From NCBI RefSeq assembly GCF_003288805.1, contig NZ_NHYK01000006.1:1-64000 (forward strand): 64,000 nt of DNA, given 5' to 3'. The notes under the pieces are model-generated. The model made no database searches and was not told the origin of the DNA. It was given only the letters and a program-made list of their open reading frames with translations. A program made the translations under genes and the position numbers. Shown in pieces: positions 55,043 to 63,878 of the stretch. Source of the DNA: Helicobacter sp. 10-6591. GTDB taxonomy: Bacteria; Campylobacterota; Campylobacteria; Campylobacterales; Helicobacteraceae. Within the stretch, counting starts at the first letter, position 1; each line of letters starts with the position of its first letter.

Positions 55043-56065
55043 ATGCAAAAGAAAAAAGTGGGGATTATCGGGGTAAGTGGCTATACAGGATTATGTTTGT
55101 TGAAAATTTTACTTGCCCATCCAAGATTTGAGCTGAGTTATCTCGCAAACTCACAAGGCCAGATGAGTTTAAGTGCTATCCATCCGCAGTTTTTGGATGT
55201 ACTAGATATGGATATACACAAAGCTGATGTACTCGAAGCAAAGAAATGTGATGTGTTATTTTTAGCTCTACCACATAAAAGTGCTATGGAATTTGTGAAG
55301 AAGCTCTATGCAAGCGGTGATTCTCTCCCAAAAATTGTTGATTTGTCCGCAGATTATCGTTTGAGCGCACAAAACTATGAAGCGACCTATTGTCCACATA
55401 CAGACAAGGAAAATCTAGCAAATGCCATCTATGGATTGCCAGAGTATGCATCAGAACAGATAAAAAATGCAAATCTTGTTGCAAATCCGGGTTGCTATCC
55501 CACAGCTAGTCTTTTGGCACTTCTGCCATTTTTGCCCTATATTCAATCTGATGGTGTATTCATTGATGCCAAAAGTGGCGTGAGTGGTGCAGGAAAAAAA
55601 CTCACTGATGATACACATTTTCCAAATATTAATGAGAATCTCTTTGCTTATTCGCCATTTACGCACCGCCACCAGATTGAGATTGAGGAAAAATGCGCGC
55701 TCTTTGGTCAAGTAAATTTACAAATCAACTTCGTGCCACATCTCACTCCATTAACGCGCGGCATGCTTGTGAGTGTATTTGCTACATTAAAAGATTCTGT
55801 GGATGAGGATTTTGAGCCATTAGAGCTTCTCAAATCCCACTATGCCAACAGCCAATTTATAAGAATCTCTCAGGATAATGTGCGTATAAGTAATGTAAGT
55901 GGAAGTAATATGTGTGATATTCTTGCACTAAGGCGCGGGAGGGCATTATTTATAAATAGTGCGATTGATAATCTCATGCGTGGGGCAAGCTCGCAGGCTG
56001 TAGTTAATGCAAATATTATGTGTGGATTTCCTGAAGACTGTGGAATTCCAAAAGTTGGCATATAA
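55043..56065 (+). CDS. argC: N-acetyl-gamma-glutamyl-phosphate reductase
   Basis: The 340-residue enzyme has the NADP Rossmann motif 'GIIGVSGYTGLCLLKIL' and catalytic Cys in 'ANPGCYPTASLLALL', with 'HRHQIEIEEKCALF' and 'VPHLTPLTRGMLVSVFA'. It catalyses the third step of arginine synthesis. ATG 55043 follows AGGGGATAGT. argJ lies 5.5 kb away on the other strand, so the pathway genes are scattered. H. pylori is an arginine auxotroph, so this gene supports an enterohepatic species. Confidence 0.95.
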   Translation: MQKKKVGIIGVSGYTGLCLLKILLAHPRFELSYLANSQGQMSLSAIHPQFLDVLDMDIHKADVLEAKKCDVLFLALPHKSAMEFVKKLYASGDSLPKIVDLSADYRLSAQNYEATYCPHTDKENLANAIYGLPEYASEQIKNANLVANPGCYPTASLLALLPFLPYIQSDGVFIDAKSGVSGAGKKLTDDTHFPNINENLFAYSPFTHRHQIEIEEKCALFGQVNLQINFVPHLTPLTRGMLVSVFATLKDSVDEDFEPLELLKSHYANSQFIRISQDNVRISNVSGSNMCDILALRRGRALFINSAIDNLMRGASSQAVVNANIMCGFPEDCGIPKVGI

Positions 56066-56066
56066 A

Positions 56067-56813
56067 ATGACAAAATCACAAGAAAAGATTCTTCAAATTG
56101 CAAAAGATGCGGTCTTTATCGCTGATTCTCATTGGAGCAGTGTCAATCCAGCGCTTTTAGAAACACTACAAAACATCCAAGCATCGCAAGTCTTTTTGAT
56201 GGGTGACATCTCGCAGGTATTAGTAGGCAATCTCAGATCTAGTAAGAAATCCAATGCTTCGCTTCTTGAATCTCTACAGGCTTTAAGCCAGCGCACACAG
56301 GTCTTTTGGTTTGAAGGCAATCATGACTTTGCCCTTAATGCTTTAAATATGGGGCAAATAGTATTCATTCCTCGTTGCCAACAGCCATTAAGAGCGCAGT
56401 TTGGAGAGAAAAGAGTGAGTTTGGCACATGGGGATTTGTTTTTAGACAAAAAATATGAGCTTTATATCAGAGTGCTGAATTCATGCTTTGGACATAAAGT
56501 CTTAAAATTCTTGGATTGGCTTACTTTTGGGAATCTTTACCAATTGTTAGAGCGTAAGATTCTCAAAAAAAGAATATACGCTTTTGACGAACGAAGAGAC
56601 TGTGAGGAATTTTGCAAGAAGCGGGTTAGCTCCTATATGTCTTTTTTTAAAAAAACGTCGCAAGAATTGCCACACATAATAATAGAGGGACACTTCCATC
56701 TAAATAAGTCTATGCTGATACAAGAACATACAAGAGAGATTCTCTATATCTGTCTGCCATCCTTTTATATAAGCCAAAGTGTTTTTGCATTACAATACCC
56801 CCAAAACTGCTAG
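56067..56813 (+). CDS. Calcineurin-like metallophosphoesterase (LpxH-like)
   Basis: The 248-residue protein has the metallophosphoesterase motifs 'FIADSHW' (DxH), 'FLMGDISQ' (GD), 'FWFEGNHDFAL' (GNHD), 'LAHGDLFLD' and 'IIEGHFHLNK' (GHxH). The set resembles UDP-2,3-diacylglucosamine hydrolases of lipid A synthesis, but similarity is not decisive. It starts 1 nt after argC and precedes cheV by 23 nt. Confidence 0.8.
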   Translation: MTKSQEKILQIAKDAVFIADSHWSSVNPALLETLQNIQASQVFLMGDISQVLVGNLRSSKKSNASLLESLQALSQRTQVFWFEGNHDFALNALNMGQIVFIPRCQQPLRAQFGEKRVSLAHGDLFLDKKYELYIRVLNSCFGHKVLKFLDWLTFGNLYQLLERKILKKRIYAFDERRDCEEFCKKRVSSYMSFFKKTSQELPHIIIEGHFHLNKSMLIQEHTREILYICLPSFYISQSVFALQYPQNC

Positions 56814-56836
56814 GGGTTTAGTTTTTAAGGGCATCT

Positions 56837-57781
56837 ATGAAAGAGAAGAAAGATATTTCAAAATTTGCAACCAACGAAATGCAGCTTGTAGATTTTAGAA
56901 TCTTTGAAACCAGAGATAATCAGTCTTATGAAGGAATTTATGGTATCAATGTCGCCAAAGTCGAGGGCATTGTTGTATTTCCTGAGCATATTTTTGAGCT
57001 TCCAGCTGCACCTGATTATGTGTTAGGAACTTTTGATTTGCGCGGAGATATTCTGCCATTAGTAGATTTAGCGACTTGGATGCGCGTATGTATCGATCCT
57101 GACAAAGATAAGAATCGCAAAGTTATCATCACAACTTTTAATAATATTCGTATAGGATTTGTGATACACGAAGCAAGACGTATCCGTAGAATCAGTTGGA
57201 AAAACATTGAAGGCGCAACATTCAATCATGATTCTCAACGAGGAAAGATTACAGGCACAACAAGAATCGAAAACGAAAGAACACTTCTTATTTTGGATTT
57301 AGAGGGAATCATTGATGATTTGGATTTCTATAACCCTATGAAAACACTTACCAATAACGATGGTAGTAAAAAAGAAATACCGCAATTTAGTGGCCTGGTA
57401 CTCATTCTTGATGATAGCCTTATAGCACGAAAGCTTTTGCGCACTTCGCTAGGTAATGTAGGATTTGACATCATAGAGGCAGTCGATGGCGAGGATGGCA
57501 TGCAAAAACTAGAGAATCTTTCTAGCCAATATGGCGATAGTCTTCAAGACCACCTAAAACTCATCATTTCAGATGTCGAAATGCCTAAAATGGATGGATT
57601 CCACTTCGCTACACAAATAAAACAAGACGTGAGATTTTCTCATATCCCTATTATTTTTAATTCTTCGATTTGTGATAATTTGAGTGAAGAAAAAAGCAAA
57701 CAAATTGGGGCAAATGCGTATTTAGTGAAATTTGATCCCAATGTCTTTTATGACGAAATCTCTAGGATTTTATTAAGATAA
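56837..57781 (+). CDS. cheV: Chemotaxis coupling protein CheV
   Basis: The 314-residue protein has an N-terminal CheW domain ('NVAKVEGIVVFPEHIFELPAAPDYVLGTFDLRGDILPLVDLA') and a C-terminal receiver ('VLILDDSLIARKLL', 'LIISDVEMPKMDGFHFATQI') with the phosphorylatable Asp at about 246. It couples receptors to CheA and may adjust signalling by phosphorylation. Helicobacter has several CheV proteins; gene order with cheA and cheW suggests the CheV3 type. The Lys of the active site may be the 'VKFDPN' residue. Confidence 0.94.
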   Translation: MKEKKDISKFATNEMQLVDFRIFETRDNQSYEGIYGINVAKVEGIVVFPEHIFELPAAPDYVLGTFDLRGDILPLVDLATWMRVCIDPDKDKNRKVIITTFNNIRIGFVIHEARRIRRISWKNIEGATFNHDSQRGKITGTTRIENERTLLILDLEGIIDDLDFYNPMKTLTNNDGSKKEIPQFSGLVLILDDSLIARKLLRTSLGNVGFDIIEAVDGEDGMQKLENLSSQYGDSLQDHLKLIISDVEMPKMDGFHFATQIKQDVRFSHIPIIFNSSICDNLSEEKSKQIGANAYLVKFDPNVFYDEISRILLR

Positions 57782-57842
57782 TCTGTTAGAATAACGCACA
57801 GCAAAGAAGGGTTACATATTTTGAAAGCGAGGGTTGGCTCAT

Positions 57843-60233
57843 ATGGATGATATACAAGAGATAATGGAAGACTTCCTGATTGAAGCATTTGAGATGGTAG
57901 AACAGCTCGACCAAGACTTAGTCGAGCTTGAACATAATCCCGAAGATTTAGAACTCCTTAATAGAATTTTTCGTGTTGCACATACAATCAAGGGCTCAAG
58001 CTCGTTTTTGAACTTCGATATTCTCACAAGCCTTACACATAATATGGAAGATGTTTTAAATAAAGCTCGTCGTGCAGAACTTAAAATCACACCAGATATT
58101 ATGGATGTGGTTTTGCAATCAGTAGATCTTATGAAGGCTTTACTCCATGCTATTAGAGATAGTGGGACTGATGCAAACAGTGGAATTGATATAAGTAACA
58201 CAGTCAAAAAACTACAAGCAATTTCTTCAGGCGGTGCGTCAAGTGAGGCAAGTGATATGGCACAAGCACAAACTTCGACACAACAGACCCCTACCCAGTC
58301 TCAAGCAGAAACTCCATCTCCAAGCAACTTTAATGATCCACTCGCTGACGAACCTGATCTAGATTACTCCTCTATGAGCAGTGAACAAGTAGATTCTGAA
58401 ATTGAGCGTTTATTAAAAAAACGTCAAGAAGCTGATAAAGCTAGGCGCGCAGAGCTCAAAAAGCAAAATACACAAACTACCCAATCTCCTAAGACTCCAG
58501 ATACACAGAGCCAGTCTACCGCCACACAAGCGCAAAGCACAACCCAAGGAACCAAACCAAACCCAGTAAAAAAAGATGATAGCAATGCACCAGCTACGAA
58601 TGTAGAGCAGACTGTACGAGTCGATGTACGTCGCTTAGATAATCTAATGAATCTCATTGGAGAACTTGTGCTTGGTAAGAACCGCTTGCTTAAGATATAC
58701 AGCGACGTTGAGGAGCGCTATGATGGTGAAAAATTCTTAGAAGAATTAAACCAGGTGGTTTCTAGTATCTCATCTGTGACTACAGATTTACAACTTGCGG
58801 TTATGAAAACGCGTATGCAACCAATTGGTAAAGTATTCAATAAATTTCCTCGTATGGTGCGCGACCTATCGCGTGAGCTTAATAAAAGTATTGATTTGGT
58901 AATCACAGGAGAAGAAACAGAGCTTGATAAATCAATCGTGGAAGAGATTGGCGATCCGCTCGTCCATATCATCAGAAATTCTTGCGATCATGGTATAGAA
59001 TCCGCAGAAAACAGACAGGCTGCTGGCAAGTCCGCCACGGGAACAGTACAGCTTAAAGCATACAACGAAGGCAACCATATCGTTGTGGAAATCACAGATG
59101 ATGGCAAGGGACTAGATGCACAAATGCTCAAACAAAAAGCCATAGAAAAAGGTTTAATCAGCGAACGTGAAGCAGATGCAATGAGCGATAAAGAAGCCTT
59201 TGGCATTATCTTTAAACCCGGGTTTTCAACCGCAAAAACCATCACAAATGTTTCTGGACGTGGTGTAGGTATGGATGTGGTAAAAACCAATATCGAGAAG
59301 CTCAATGGGATTATCGAAATAGAATCCGAAAAAGGTATAGGCACAACACAAAAGCTGAAAATCCCACTTACGCTTGCTATTATCCAGGCCTTACTTGTTG
59401 TCGTTCAAGAAGAATATTATGCCATCCCACTTTCATCTGTGATTGAAACTGTTCGAATCAGCCAGGATGAAATCTATGCAGTCGATGGCAAGAGCGTGTT
59501 GAGATTGCGCGATGAAGTTCTTTCTCTTGTACGTTTAGCAGATATTTTTAATGTGGATTCTGTGCTTGAAAGTACTAATGAAGTCTATGTGGTTATCATT
59601 GGTCTTGCAGACCAAAAAATTGGTGTGATAGTTGATTCTCTTATTGGACAAGAAGAGGCAGTTATCAAATCTCTTGGCTACTACCTCAAAGGCACGGAAG
59701 GGATTGCAGGAGCGACTGTGCGTGGCGATGGCAGAATCACACTCATCGTTGATGTAGCAAGTATGATGACAATGGCAAAGCACATAAAAGTCAATATCAA
59801 CAAGCTCGCTGATGAAGCAGAAACACGAAAAATCAAAAGTTCCCCTAGCGATTATGTCGTTCTTGCGATTGATGACAGCAACACCGATCGCGCAATTATG
59901 AAAAAGTGCCTCAACACACTTGGTGTAACAGTTTTAGAGGCGAGCAATGGCTTAGAAGGATTGGAGATTGTGAAAAATGGTGGCAAACAGCTTGATGCTG
60001 TGCTTGTAGACATTGAGATGCCTAAAATGGATGGTTATACCTTTGCCGCGGAGGTGCGTAAATACAATAGATTCAAAAACCTTCCACTTATTGCAGTAAC
60101 AAGCAGAAATAGCAAAACCGATAGAATGCGCGGGGTAGAATCTGGTATGACAGAATATATAACAAAGCCCTATACTCCGGAATATCTTGCCAATGTTGTT
60201 AGACGCAATATTAATCTCAAGACAGAGGAGTAG
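57843..60233 (+). CDS. cheA: Chemotaxis histidine kinase CheA with C-terminal receiver (CheAY)
   Basis: The 796-residue kinase has an HPt domain with His47 ('FRVAHTIKGSSSFLNF'), a Gln/Thr/Ser-rich linker (about 130-250), dimerisation helices ('VRRLDNLMNLIGELVLGKNRLL'), ATP-binding domain ('HIIRNSCDHGIES', 'DDGKGLD', 'GRGVGMDVVK'), CheW-like domain and a receiver at about 672-796 with Asp near 723 ('AVLVDIEMPKMDGYTF'). The fused receiver is typical of Campylobacterota and probably serves as a phosphate sink. I chose ATG 57843 (GAGGG upstream); TTG 57834 is an alternative. Confidence 0.96.
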   Translation: MDDIQEIMEDFLIEAFEMVEQLDQDLVELEHNPEDLELLNRIFRVAHTIKGSSSFLNFDILTSLTHNMEDVLNKARRAELKITPDIMDVVLQSVDLMKALLHAIRDSGTDANSGIDISNTVKKLQAISSGGASSEASDMAQAQTSTQQTPTQSQAETPSPSNFNDPLADEPDLDYSSMSSEQVDSEIERLLKKRQEADKARRAELKKQNTQTTQSPKTPDTQSQSTATQAQSTTQGTKPNPVKKDDSNAPATNVEQTVRVDVRRLDNLMNLIGELVLGKNRLLKIYSDVEERYDGEKFLEELNQVVSSISSVTTDLQLAVMKTRMQPIGKVFNKFPRMVRDLSRELNKSIDLVITGEETELDKSIVEEIGDPLVHIIRNSCDHGIESAENRQAAGKSATGTVQLKAYNEGNHIVVEITDDGKGLDAQMLKQKAIEKGLISEREADAMSDKEAFGIIFKPGFSTAKTITNVSGRGVGMDVVKTNIEKLNGIIEIESEKGIGTTQKLKIPLTLAIIQALLVVVQEEYYAIPLSSVIETVRISQDEIYAVDGKSVLRLRDEVLSLVRLADIFNVDSVLESTNEVYVVIIGLADQKIGVIVDSLIGQEEAVIKSLGYYLKGTEGIAGATVRGDGRITLIVDVASMMTMAKHIKVNINKLADEAETRKIKSSPSDYVVLAIDDSNTDRAIMKKCLNTLGVTVLEASNGLEGLEIVKNGGKQLDAVLVDIEMPKMDGYTFAAEVRKYNRFKNLPLIAVTSRNSKTDRMRGVESGMTEYITKPYTPEYLANVVRRNINLKTEE

Positions 60234-60237
60234 GGGT

Positions 60238-60738
60238 ATGAATGAGCAACTAAAAGAAGTATTCAAAGAACAGCAAAATAAAAAGTCGGCAGCCACTGAA
60301 GCTGAGTTTGACGAAGACACTCTGCAACTCATCAGCTTTATTGTGGGTAGTGAGGAATTTGCTCTACCAATCCTTAGTGTCAAAGAGATTATCAAACCGG
60401 TTGATTTTACAAGAGTGCCAGGTACACCAGATTATGTGATGGGCGTTTTTAGTTTGCGTGGAAGCATCTTTCCTTTGATTAATCTCCGTTTGAAATTTGG
60501 ACTTCCGGCTATCAAACAAGATCAAGATACGAGATATTTGGTGGTTAATTACAAAGATGAGGTCGCAGGATTTGTGATTGACAAACTCAATGAAGCGGTA
60601 CGCATCAAACACAGCAACATTGATCCAGTGCCAGATAGCATAGGTGAGAGTGAAGAACTTATGCAAGGCATAGGAAAGCGCGAAGATAGACTTATCACAA
60701 TTCTCAAAGTTGAAAATCTTTTAAAAAGAGTTTTCTAA
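60238..60738 (+). CDS. cheW: Chemotaxis coupling protein CheW
   Basis: The 166-residue protein has the CheW domain ('SFIVGSEEFALPILSVKEIIKPVDFTRVPGTPDYVMGVFSLRGSIFPLINLRLKFGL') and links receptors to CheA. ATG 60238 follows GAGGAGTAGGGGT and lies 4 nt after the cheA stop. It is the last gene of the cheV-cheA-cheW unit; a C11 tract and a hairpin follow. Confidence 0.96.
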   Translation: MNEQLKEVFKEQQNKKSAATEAEFDEDTLQLISFIVGSEEFALPILSVKEIIKPVDFTRVPGTPDYVMGVFSLRGSIFPLINLRLKFGLPAIKQDQDTRYLVVNYKDEVAGFVIDKLNEAVRIKHSNIDPVPDSIGESEELMQGIGKREDRLITILKVENLLKRVF

Positions 60739-60756
60739 CTTCTGTCAAACCACTAA

Positions 60757-60767
60757 CCCCCCCCCCC
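60757..60767. repeat. Intergenic C11 tract after cheW
   Basis: Eleven C lie 19 nt after the cheW stop, between convergent genes. It is not inside any recognised reading frame or promoter. Confidence 0.85.
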
Positions 60768-60795
60768 AATTAAAAAAACTTACTCTCATAGTTTT

Positions 60796-60823
60796 CTCAA
60801 CCCTATTTTGAAAGAGGGTTGAG
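60796..60823. terminator. Hairpin between cheW and the small minus-strand gene
   Basis: CTCAACCCT-10 nt-AGGGTTGAG forms a perfect 9-bp stem. It is followed by ATTTACTG on the plus strand and preceded by TTTT, so it may terminate either or both convergent genes; the T run is weak. Confidence 0.5.
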
Positions 60824-60825
60824 AT

Positions 60826-61035
60826 TTACTGTAGCGCTTTTTTATGCTTACATATATTTTGCATAGAATCTTTTAAGACCCTATTTGTTTCAGCGATAAT
60901 GCGTGAGTGCCGTTCTTTGATATTTAAAGCAATATTTTTGATTTTCGTTAAATCTTGTTTCTCCAGCTGCAACAACATCTTGGTGTTAATCTTCAGAGCA
61001 GAATCTTCCAAATTCCCAATTTTACACTCCTTCAT
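60826..61035 (-). CDS. Small helical protein of unknown function, divergent from an HTH gene
   Basis: The 69-residue protein (MKECKIGNLEDSALKINTKM...) is rich in Lys, Leu, Ile and Asn and probably all helical, with no signal peptide or known motif. ATG 61035 has GGAGAGGACG before it; GTG 61047 is an alternative. It is divergent from the HTH gene at 61199 and shares with it a region of tandem operator-like repeats. This arrangement fits a small regulated module, possibly toxin-antitoxin-like or a phage remnant, but nothing proves this. Confidence 0.55.
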   Translation of the reverse strand: MKECKIGNLEDSALKINTKMLLQLEKQDLTKIKNIALNIKERHSRIIAETNRVLKDSMQNICKHKKALQ

Positions 61036-61106
61036 CGTCCTCTCCACATTTTTATTTTTTAGAGCTTGTATTCTATGATTTTTTATATTAATTTTTCTTT
61101 AATTTA

Positions 61107-61166
61107 TACTCTTAATAGTATAAATTAATTTAAATAAATACTCTTAAGAGTATAAATTAATTTAAA
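61107..61166. promoter_or_regulatory. Two 28-bp direct repeats with inner palindromes (operator-like)
   Basis: Repeats at 61107-61134 and 61139-61166 start 32 nt apart (about three helical turns) and differ at one base. Each begins with TACTCTTAAKAGTATA, which is nearly palindromic (ACTCTTAAGAGT in the second copy), and ends AATTAATTTAAA. They lie between the divergent small gene and the HTH gene, so they are likely binding sites for the HTH protein. Confidence 0.6.
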
Positions 61167-61198
61167 AATCAGGAATAAATTTTGCTCGATTCTATTCC

Positions 61199-61414
61199 AT
61201 GGATAGCAGAGAATTTAAAGTGTTACTAGCGCGTGCGAAGCTTTCAAAGAAAGATTTTGCGGAAATGGTTGGTATAAATCATCAAAGCGTTAATAATTGG
61301 GGTTGTAGCAAGGAATTTCCCTATTGGGTTAAGAGTTATTTAGAAAATTACATAGAGCTTTTGGGGTACAGAGAGTTGAAATTACGTTTGAGAGAAGCGG
61401 GGGTTTGTTCTTGA
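61199..61414 (+). CDS. Small XRE-like helix-turn-helix protein
   Basis: The 71-residue protein has a predicted DNA-binding helix-turn-helix ('LSKKDFAEMVGINHQSVNNWG', about residues 15-35), similar to Cro/CI-type regulators, and a short C-terminal helix. ATG 61199 lacks a clear Shine-Dalgarno, so translation may be weak. Its upstream repeats suggest autoregulation. It may be a relic of a phage or plasmid, or the control half of the small divergent module. Confidence 0.7.
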   Translation: MDSREFKVLLARAKLSKKDFAEMVGINHQSVNNWGCSKEFPYWVKSYLENYIELLGYRELKLRLREAGVCS

Positions 61415-61532
61415 AAGATTATGTGTAAAAGCCTATGTCTATGGTCCTCGTGTGATTTTGGGGTAAAAGATTACATAAGAGCAGGAATAAATAATTTAGT
61501 CGCCTACAAGCTAGCCAAGGCTTCAAGCAAAA

Positions 61533-62732
61533 TTATGATCTATAATCTGAGTTTATCTCCACATACTTGTATCCCAAATCACATCCATAGCTAGTATAGC
61601 TTCCATCACCTTTTCCCAGATCACAAACGATTTTAATCTCACTAGATTCTAAAGCCTTAGTAGCTTTTGCCTCGACTTCTGGCGTAAAAAGAATCACACC
61701 TTTTTGAAATACATAAATTCCGCCAATGCTAATACTCAGATCCTCTTGGCTTGTATTTACCCCACTCGCACCAATTGTAGAAGCTATCCTGCCCCAGTTT
61801 GGATCACGGCCAAAAAGCGCAGTCTTTACCAAAAGTGAATTGCTCAATGCCTTTGCTGCGAGTTTTGCCTCATTTTCATTGATAGCTCCCCTCACTTCAA
61901 AAGCCACCAATTTGCTCGATCCCTCACCATCGCGCACTATATCTAACGCAAGCTTATGCATAAGCATATCAAGAGCTTGAGAAAAAGCTTCTCTGTCAAA
62001 CACACCGCTTTTACCATTGCTTAGCAAAAACACAGAATCATTAGTACTCATATCACCATCCACACTAATAGAATCAAAATTTTTCTTTGCATACATCTCA
62101 AGCAATTCCTGTGCTTGTAAATGGCTAATATCTGCATCTGTTGTAATAAAGCAGAGCATGGTAGCAAGACTTGGAGCTATCATACCCGCACCCTTTGCCA
62201 TAGCCCCTATATGAAAGCTTTTGCCATCCGCAAGACATACTCTAAAGGCAATTTCTTTGCTGAATGAATCAGTAGTTTTAATCGCCTCACTTGCGCGTTT
62301 ATGGGCTTGAGTATCAAGATTGTCAAAAACAAATTTCGAGAAGCCATCTATAATTTTTTCTTTCGGTAATCTCACGCCTATGACGCCTGTGCTTGACATA
62401 ATCGGATTTTGAACAAAAGCAAATCTCTCTTGGAGCTTGCAAAGAATCTCATTTATATCTTTTACGCCTTCTTCTCCTGTCATAGCATTGGCATTTTTTG
62501 TCGTAATCAGCACGAAATTAGATTCTAGATTCTGTACAAACCGTTTAAAATGCACAATTGGCGCAGCAGCAAAAGTATTTTTTGTAAAGACCGCATTTAC
62601 TCTACAAGCACTCTTTGCATAGATAAACGCGACATCTAACGCATTGTCTTTTAGTCCGACACTCACCCCATCAGCTACAAAGCCTTCTGCTGCACACACT
62701 CCACCATCTATTGGATAAATCTCAAATCGCAT
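61533..62732 (-). CDS. argJ: Bifunctional ornithine acetyltransferase/N-acetylglutamate synthase ArgJ
   Basis: The 399-residue proenzyme has the self-cleavage region '[19 protein letters not shown]', in which the Thr of ATML becomes the nucleophile, and '[15 protein letters not shown]', '[16 protein letters not shown]' and '[10 protein letters not shown]'. It recycles the acetyl group from acetylornithine to glutamate in arginine synthesis. It lies 9 nt downstream of the potassium channel gene on the same strand. Confidence 0.95.
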   Translation of the reverse strand: MRFEIYPIDGGVCAAEGFVADGVSVGLKDNALDVAFIYAKSACRVNAVFTKNTFAAAPIVHFKRFVQNLESNFVLITTKNANAMTGEEGVKDINEILCKLQERFAFVQNPIMSSTGVIGVRLPKEKIIDGFSKFVFDNLDTQAHKRASEAIKTTDSFSKEIAFRVCLADGKSFHIGAMAKGAGMIAPSLATMLCFITTDADISHLQAQELLEMYAKKNFDSISVDGDMSTNDSVFLLSNGKSGVFDREAFSQALDMLMHKLALDIVRDGEGSSKLVAFEVRGAINENEAKLAAKALSNSLLVKTALFGRDPNWGRIASTIGASGVNTSQEDLSISIGGIYVFQKGVILFTPEVEAKATKALESSEIKIVCDLGKGDGSYTSYGCDLGYKYVEINSDYRS

Positions 62733-62741
62733 GTACCACCT

Positions 62742-63869
62742 TTATATATAATCCACTTCTTTTGGTTTTGTTTTTCTCATTATGAGGTGTTTGGTCATTC
62801 TTATACCCTCACTACTACCAATCACTAGCATTTTGCACTCACTTGTTACCACCACATCGCCATGAGGCATGCTGATTTGCTTGCCATCTTTTTGTGTGAT
62901 TGCCACCACGCTTACATTTGTGACATCACGAAAATGCGAATCTTTGAGTTTACGTAGTACTAACCAGCTGTATCGTGGGACTATAATCTCTTCTAGATCC
63001 AATTTTGTATCCCGTTTATAAAGAAACTCCTCTAACAGATTTTCCATATCAGGACGGATTGCCATAGCTGAGATTCTCTGCGCTAGGAGTTTTGAGGCTG
63101 AAACCACAAAATCACAACCAAGTTTTTTGAGCTTGTCTATCTCTTCTTGTGTATTAGCATTAGCAATCACGTAATAAGGCTTGCGTCCCAATTCTTTCTC
63201 AAAGAGCCTCACACTAGCAATAAGTGCAATATTCTCTGCGATATTAGATGAAAAAGTAACAATCCCCTTAGCTGAAGAAAGATGTGTTTTTAGCATGGCA
63301 AGCTGAGTGTGAGGATTGGCATTGATGTAATAAGGGTATTTATGAATCTTTGCTTCTTGTTCAAAATCACTCGTATTATCCACAACTACAAATGGAATCT
63401 GTGCTTCACGAAATTGCTTTGAAAGCTCGATGGTATGTTCATTGTGGTAGCAAATGACATAATGATTATGTAGCCTGCCAATTTTATAAATCATATTCCG
63501 CTCCTTAAAGATACTAATAAGACTACTATTATTAAATACACTGATTGTGAAAGCGACACTAAAAGTGATGACTCCAGCTCCACATACCATAAGTAGAGTT
63601 GTAAAAAGAATGGTGATCGTTCCAAATTCTGCCTCTTTAAGAGCACCAAATCCGGTATTTGTGAAGGTATAAGCAGTCTGAAAAAAGGCTTGCATAAGGT
63701 CATAGTCTTCTAAGACCAAATAACCAAGCGTTCCAAACAATACAAAAAATTGTAAGAGAATAAGAGGGATTCTGAAGGGCTTAAGCTGTCTGTACAACTC
63801 CGAGCTTAAAGTAGATTCTACGTTGTGTTTATCATTTTTTTTGCGAAATCGCACCTTTTTCAAGGTCAA
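62742..63869 (-). CDS. RCK-type potassium channel (KchA-like)
   Basis: The 375-residue protein has two membrane segments (about 34-53 and 84-112) around a pore loop with the filter-like sequence TNTGFG ('FQTAYTFTNTGFGALKEAEFG'), then an RCK/TrkA-N domain ('HYVICYHNEHTIELSKQFRE'). The usual glycine-rich nucleotide motif in the RCK is replaced by CYHNEH, so NAD binding may be lost. H. pylori has a similar channel for potassium uptake next to rpmB. The TTG start at 63869 has a weak ribosome-binding site, so the exact start is uncertain. Confidence 0.85.
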   Translation of the reverse strand: MTLKKVRFRKKNDKHNVESTLSSELYRQLKPFRIPLILLQFFVLFGTLGYLVLEDYDLMQAFFQTAYTFTNTGFGALKEAEFGTITILFTTLLMVCGAGVITFSVAFTISVFNNSSLISIFKERNMIYKIGRLHNHYVICYHNEHTIELSKQFREAQIPFVVVDNTSDFEQEAKIHKYPYYINANPHTQLAMLKTHLSSAKGIVTFSSNIAENIALIASVRLFEKELGRKPYYVIANANTQEEIDKLKKLGCDFVVSASKLLAQRISAMAIRPDMENLLEEFLYKRDTKLDLEEIIVPRYSWLVLRKLKDSHFRDVTNVSVVAITQKDGKQISMPHGDVVVTSECKMLVIGSSEGIRMTKHLIMRKTKPKEVDYI

Positions 63870-63878
63870 ACACTAAAT

